Shown: piece by piece, positions 61,540 to 64,000 of the stretch
Position numbering within the stretch: position 1 is the stretch's first letter
How the letters are laid out: each line of letters opens with the position of its first letter
Source: Tritrichomonas foetus
Taxonomy: Eukaryota > Parabasalia > Tritrichomonadida > Tritrichomonadidae
Assembly (NCBI GenBank): GCA_001839685.1
Contig: MLAK01000509.1
Location: 45,098-109,097, forward strand
DNA: 64,000 nucleotides
Direction: 5' to 3'
Notes under the pieces: generated by a model
What the model was told of the DNA's origin: nothing
Seen by the model: the letters and a program-made list of their open reading frames with translations, nothing else
Databases searched by the model: none
Translations under genes and position numbers: made by a program

Positions 61540-64000
61540 ATGGAATTTAATCTCGAGCAAGTATTTACAGCATTATTAAGAGGAACAAATGATCAAATTA
61601 GAGAAGCAAACGATATCATTTTAAGGGCAATGCAAAATCCCCAATTTATTTTTCTATTATTATCAAATTTGACAGAACAACTCATGCAAACCAATCCGAC
61701 GCTTTACACGCAATTACAACTCGCTGTTTTGACAAATATTCGTGATAAATGGACAGCTGTTTTCAAGCCAGACGAGCCAATTTTTTGGACATCAGAGAAT
61801 CAGCAATCTATCATTATGGCAATCCTAAATGCGCTTTTCACAATCCCTATAGAAAGAAGGTCACATTATATTGCAGCTATCGATTTCATTGTTCAAAAAT
61901 GTTTTTCGGATTTATCAGTTATTCCAGAGGCGATGACCATTTTAAAGCATCTTATTGAATTATATGTTCCACGTTCACAATCAGTTTTTGATTCAAATAC
62001 GTTTTTACAAGTTGCCAGAGTTTGGTTTCGAGCAAGACATAAAAGATCAATTTACATAGAAAAAAAGAAGCTTAATGGGCAAATTGAACCAGTTGATAAC
62101 GAATTATTAAATTATGTTTTAAATATTATACCAATGGCACTTGGATCATTTACACAAAGTCGTGATGCATGTGTAATTTTGTGTAACTCAATCAAAATTA
62201 TCAAATATTCAATAACTTATGTTAGTGATTTTTTAGCTAATCAGACTTTCCAACAACTTCTTACACAAATTTTACAAATTATCCCATTACCAACATCTGA
62301 TGAGAATGATGACATCATTCAAGTAAAAATCATGATTTTTAAATTAATCGATTTCATGGATTCTTCATTCCTTTGTAAACACATGAAAGTGAAAACTGAT
62401 ATTAGAATATCTTTCGCAAATGTATATCGAGAACAAATTGTTCCAAGTATTATTCAACTTACTATTCAAATGCTAAATCTCAATTCGAATTATGAATTAA
62501 AATTATTAACAATGAATGTGTTTTACCAATTCTTGTTCTATCAAGTTGCTAATACAGCCATATTCACTCCTGATTTTATAATGAATGTTCTTTTCAAATA
62601 TGCAAGAGTTGAAGAAGATGATGTAACACAACCTTTATTAAATCCTGATATGTATATTTCACAACATATGTCAAATGATTTAGCAGAAAAACCAACTTCA
62701 CCAAGAACTTATTGTTCATTGATTATTGATGTTGCTGTCAATAAGCTCCATTTGCATGAACAACTGTATCAATTTTTAATCTCACCAGCTTCCGACATCT
62801 TTGATTTTGAAGCAAAGTTGTTCCTATTTAAGCAATACATTAAATCCGTTATGAAACTTGAGAAAAATGAAAGAAAGAAACTTACGAAGAAGGCTCAAAA
62901 ACGACGTCCTCCAATTACACCTCATATTCGTCCAGAAGAATTCCAAGTCATTTTAAATAGTTTAAATGACCCTAAACCCCCATTTGCACAAGTTACAATT
63001 ATTTTGTTTTTATCTTCTGTTTTGAAATATATAAATCCTCAACTTGGGTTCCAACTTGCTCAACAGATCATACTTACTTCTGATGAACCAATTATACGAT
63101 ATTGTGGTGCAAAACTTTTTAATAATTGTTCACCTGATGATGACGATGAATTTCCTGCATTAGAAAATGTTACAAATTTGATCCATCGGGTTTTAGAAAT
63201 TATTCCAATTTTCAAGAATCATATTCCATCAGATATGATTTCCAAAATCTGCTCAACAAATACAGAGCATCTTACTAATTTTGGATGTGAATTAATAACA
63301 GTTTTATTCGACCAGGCCATAGTCATTTCTTCAACAGATCAAACAACATGTGATACCATTTTTAACAATATTTTCAATATTATTGCGGCTTATAACGATG
63401 ATGATCCAATGTTGGTCCCAATGCTTGATTTTTGTTGTTCTAAGACTGCTGCTTTGTTAGTTGAAAATCCCATGTTTGAATCAACTGAAAAGCTGTATGA
63501 TCTTATCAGTTTAATTAATCAAAAACTTACACATAGTTATCCATCTCAAATAACAATTCTTAATTTCTTCATGCAATTTTGGCAAAATGAAAATGATTTT
63601 ATTTTATACGCCAAACAAGTATGTCAAATGATATATCCACTTATTACTGGACAAGATAGAATCTTAACTAATGCTCCAGAACTTGTTCAAATGATTATTA
63701 GTTTAACAACAACAATTTTAGAAAAAGGAAGAGACCCAGATCTCAGTGATAATTATTCAATGGGATATGGATTATTCCTTGCATCTTGTTTGGTTCAAGT
63801 TTTTGGTGATATTAATGATGTATTTTTACAGGCCGCTATGAGTGTAATTGCAGAAAGTATGAATGATGTTCAAAATGAAGGAATTAAACCAGATATATTT
63901 AATATTATTGCAGCAATGCATGTTACTGCTGCCTATTTTGTTGTCAATCCGCAAAAAATGATATCGGTATTGAATCCACCAATTTTAGAATTTTTGACTG
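61540..64000 (+). CDS. Importin-7/8-type karyopherin (3' end outside window)
   Basis: The ATG at 61540 opens a frame that runs to the right edge without a stop (820 codons), so the C-terminus is missing. The start VFTALLRGTNDQIREANDII, then LQLAVLTNIRDKWTAVF, then ILNALFTIPIERRSHYIAAI is the importin-beta N-terminal (Ran-binding) pattern. Later helices such as FLISPASDIFDFEAKLFLFKQYIKSVM and AKLFNNCSPDDDDEFPALENVTNLI match the importin-7/8/Sxm1 layout, including the acidic stretch. It imports or exports cargo through nuclear pores. Confidence 0.82.
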   Translation, partial: MEFNLEQVFTALLRGTNDQIREANDIILRAMQNPQFIFLLLSNLTEQLMQTNPTLYTQLQLAVLTNIRDKWTAVFKPDEPIFWTSENQQSIIMAILNALFTIPIERRSHYIAAIDFIVQKCFSDLSVIPEAMTILKHLIELYVPRSQSVFDSNTFLQVARVWFRARHKRSIYIEKKKLNGQIEPVDNELLNYVLNIIPMALGSFTQSRDACVILCNSIKIIKYSITYVSDFLANQTFQQLLTQILQIIPLPTSDENDDIIQVKIMIFKLIDFMDSSFLCKHMKVKTDIRISFANVYREQIVPSIIQLTIQMLNLNSNYELKLLTMNVFYQFLFYQVANTAIFTPDFIMNVLFKYARVEEDDVTQPLLNPDMYISQHMSNDLAEKPTSPRTYCSLIIDVAVNKLHLHEQLYQFLISPASDIFDFEAKLFLFKQYIKSVMKLEKNERKKLTKKAQKRRPPITPHIRPEEFQVILNSLNDPKPPFAQVTIILFLSSVLKYINPQLGFQLAQQIILTSDEPIIRYCGAKLFNNCSPDDDDEFPALENVTNLIHRVLEIIPIFKNHIPSDMISKICSTNTEHLTNFGCELITVLFDQAIVISSTDQTTCDTIFNNIFNIIAAYNDDDPMLVPMLDFCCSKTAALLVENPMFESTEKLYDLISLINQKLTHSYPSQITILNFFMQFWQNENDFILYAKQVCQMIYPLITGQDRILTNAPELVQMIISLTTTILEKGRDPDLSDNYSMGYGLFLASCLVQVFGDINDVFLQAAMSVIAESMNDVQNEGIKPDIFNIIAAMHVTAAYFVVNPQKMISVLNPPILEFLT

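Overview
The window looks like nuclear DNA from a parabasalid (trichomonad) flagellate, most probably a Tritrichomonas or Trichomonas-type draft contig. This is inference. The reasons are: AT-rich DNA with almost exclusively single-exon eukaryotic genes; very short 5' leaders with TCA(T/A)-type initiator-like motifs a few bases before several ATGs; a lipoate ligase with a hydrogenosome-style presequence (ML...SRFN); a large membrane adenylyl cyclase of the kind trichomonads carry in many copies; degenerate ankyrin-repeat genes; and flagellar genes. Scattered single N bases near 12.7 kb mark low-quality assembly.

Layout. 1-7 kb: the 3' part of a giant disordered protein built from DPF/NPF endocytic motifs, then a small unrecognised gene. 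7-11 kb: a gene-free stretch with two RNA-like hairpins, a UBA plus PARP ADP-ribosyltransferase, and a protein resembling a bacterial family. 11.1-13.9 kb: no genes, tandem repeats, Ns. 13.9-25 kb: tubulin tyrosine ligase-like protein, membrane PAS-adenylyl cyclase, lipoate ligase, a HEAT/importin-like protein. 25-33 kb, minus strand: an SUV39/G9a-type histone methyltransferase, TAF1, and a PP2A B56 subunit. 33-37 kb: a TM9 protein and an ankyrin pseudogene. 37-41 kb: an unknown gene, a small ubiquitin-fold-like protein, and an ankyrin gene broken by two short insertions. 41-53 kb: SGF29, the p28 inner-arm dynein light chain, two unrecognised proteins, a LIM protein, and an Sfi1-like tryptophan-repeat protein preceded by a long hairpin that also occurs near 7.4 kb. 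53-64 kb: RAPTOR, an orphan coding fragment, TRAPPC5, a membrane M28 peptidase, and the 5' part of an importin-7/8-type karyopherin.

The genes are independent housekeeping, signalling and cytoskeleton genes, not an operon. Themes are chromatin and transcription (TAF1, SGF29, SET), cAMP/TORC1/PP2A signalling, membrane traffic (DPF protein, TRAPPC5, TM9, karyopherins) and the axoneme (TTLL, p28). The least explained items are the duplicated hairpin element, the ankyrin interruptions, the cyclase with replaced transition-state residues, the peptidase with membrane spans inside its catalytic core, and the DPF protein.
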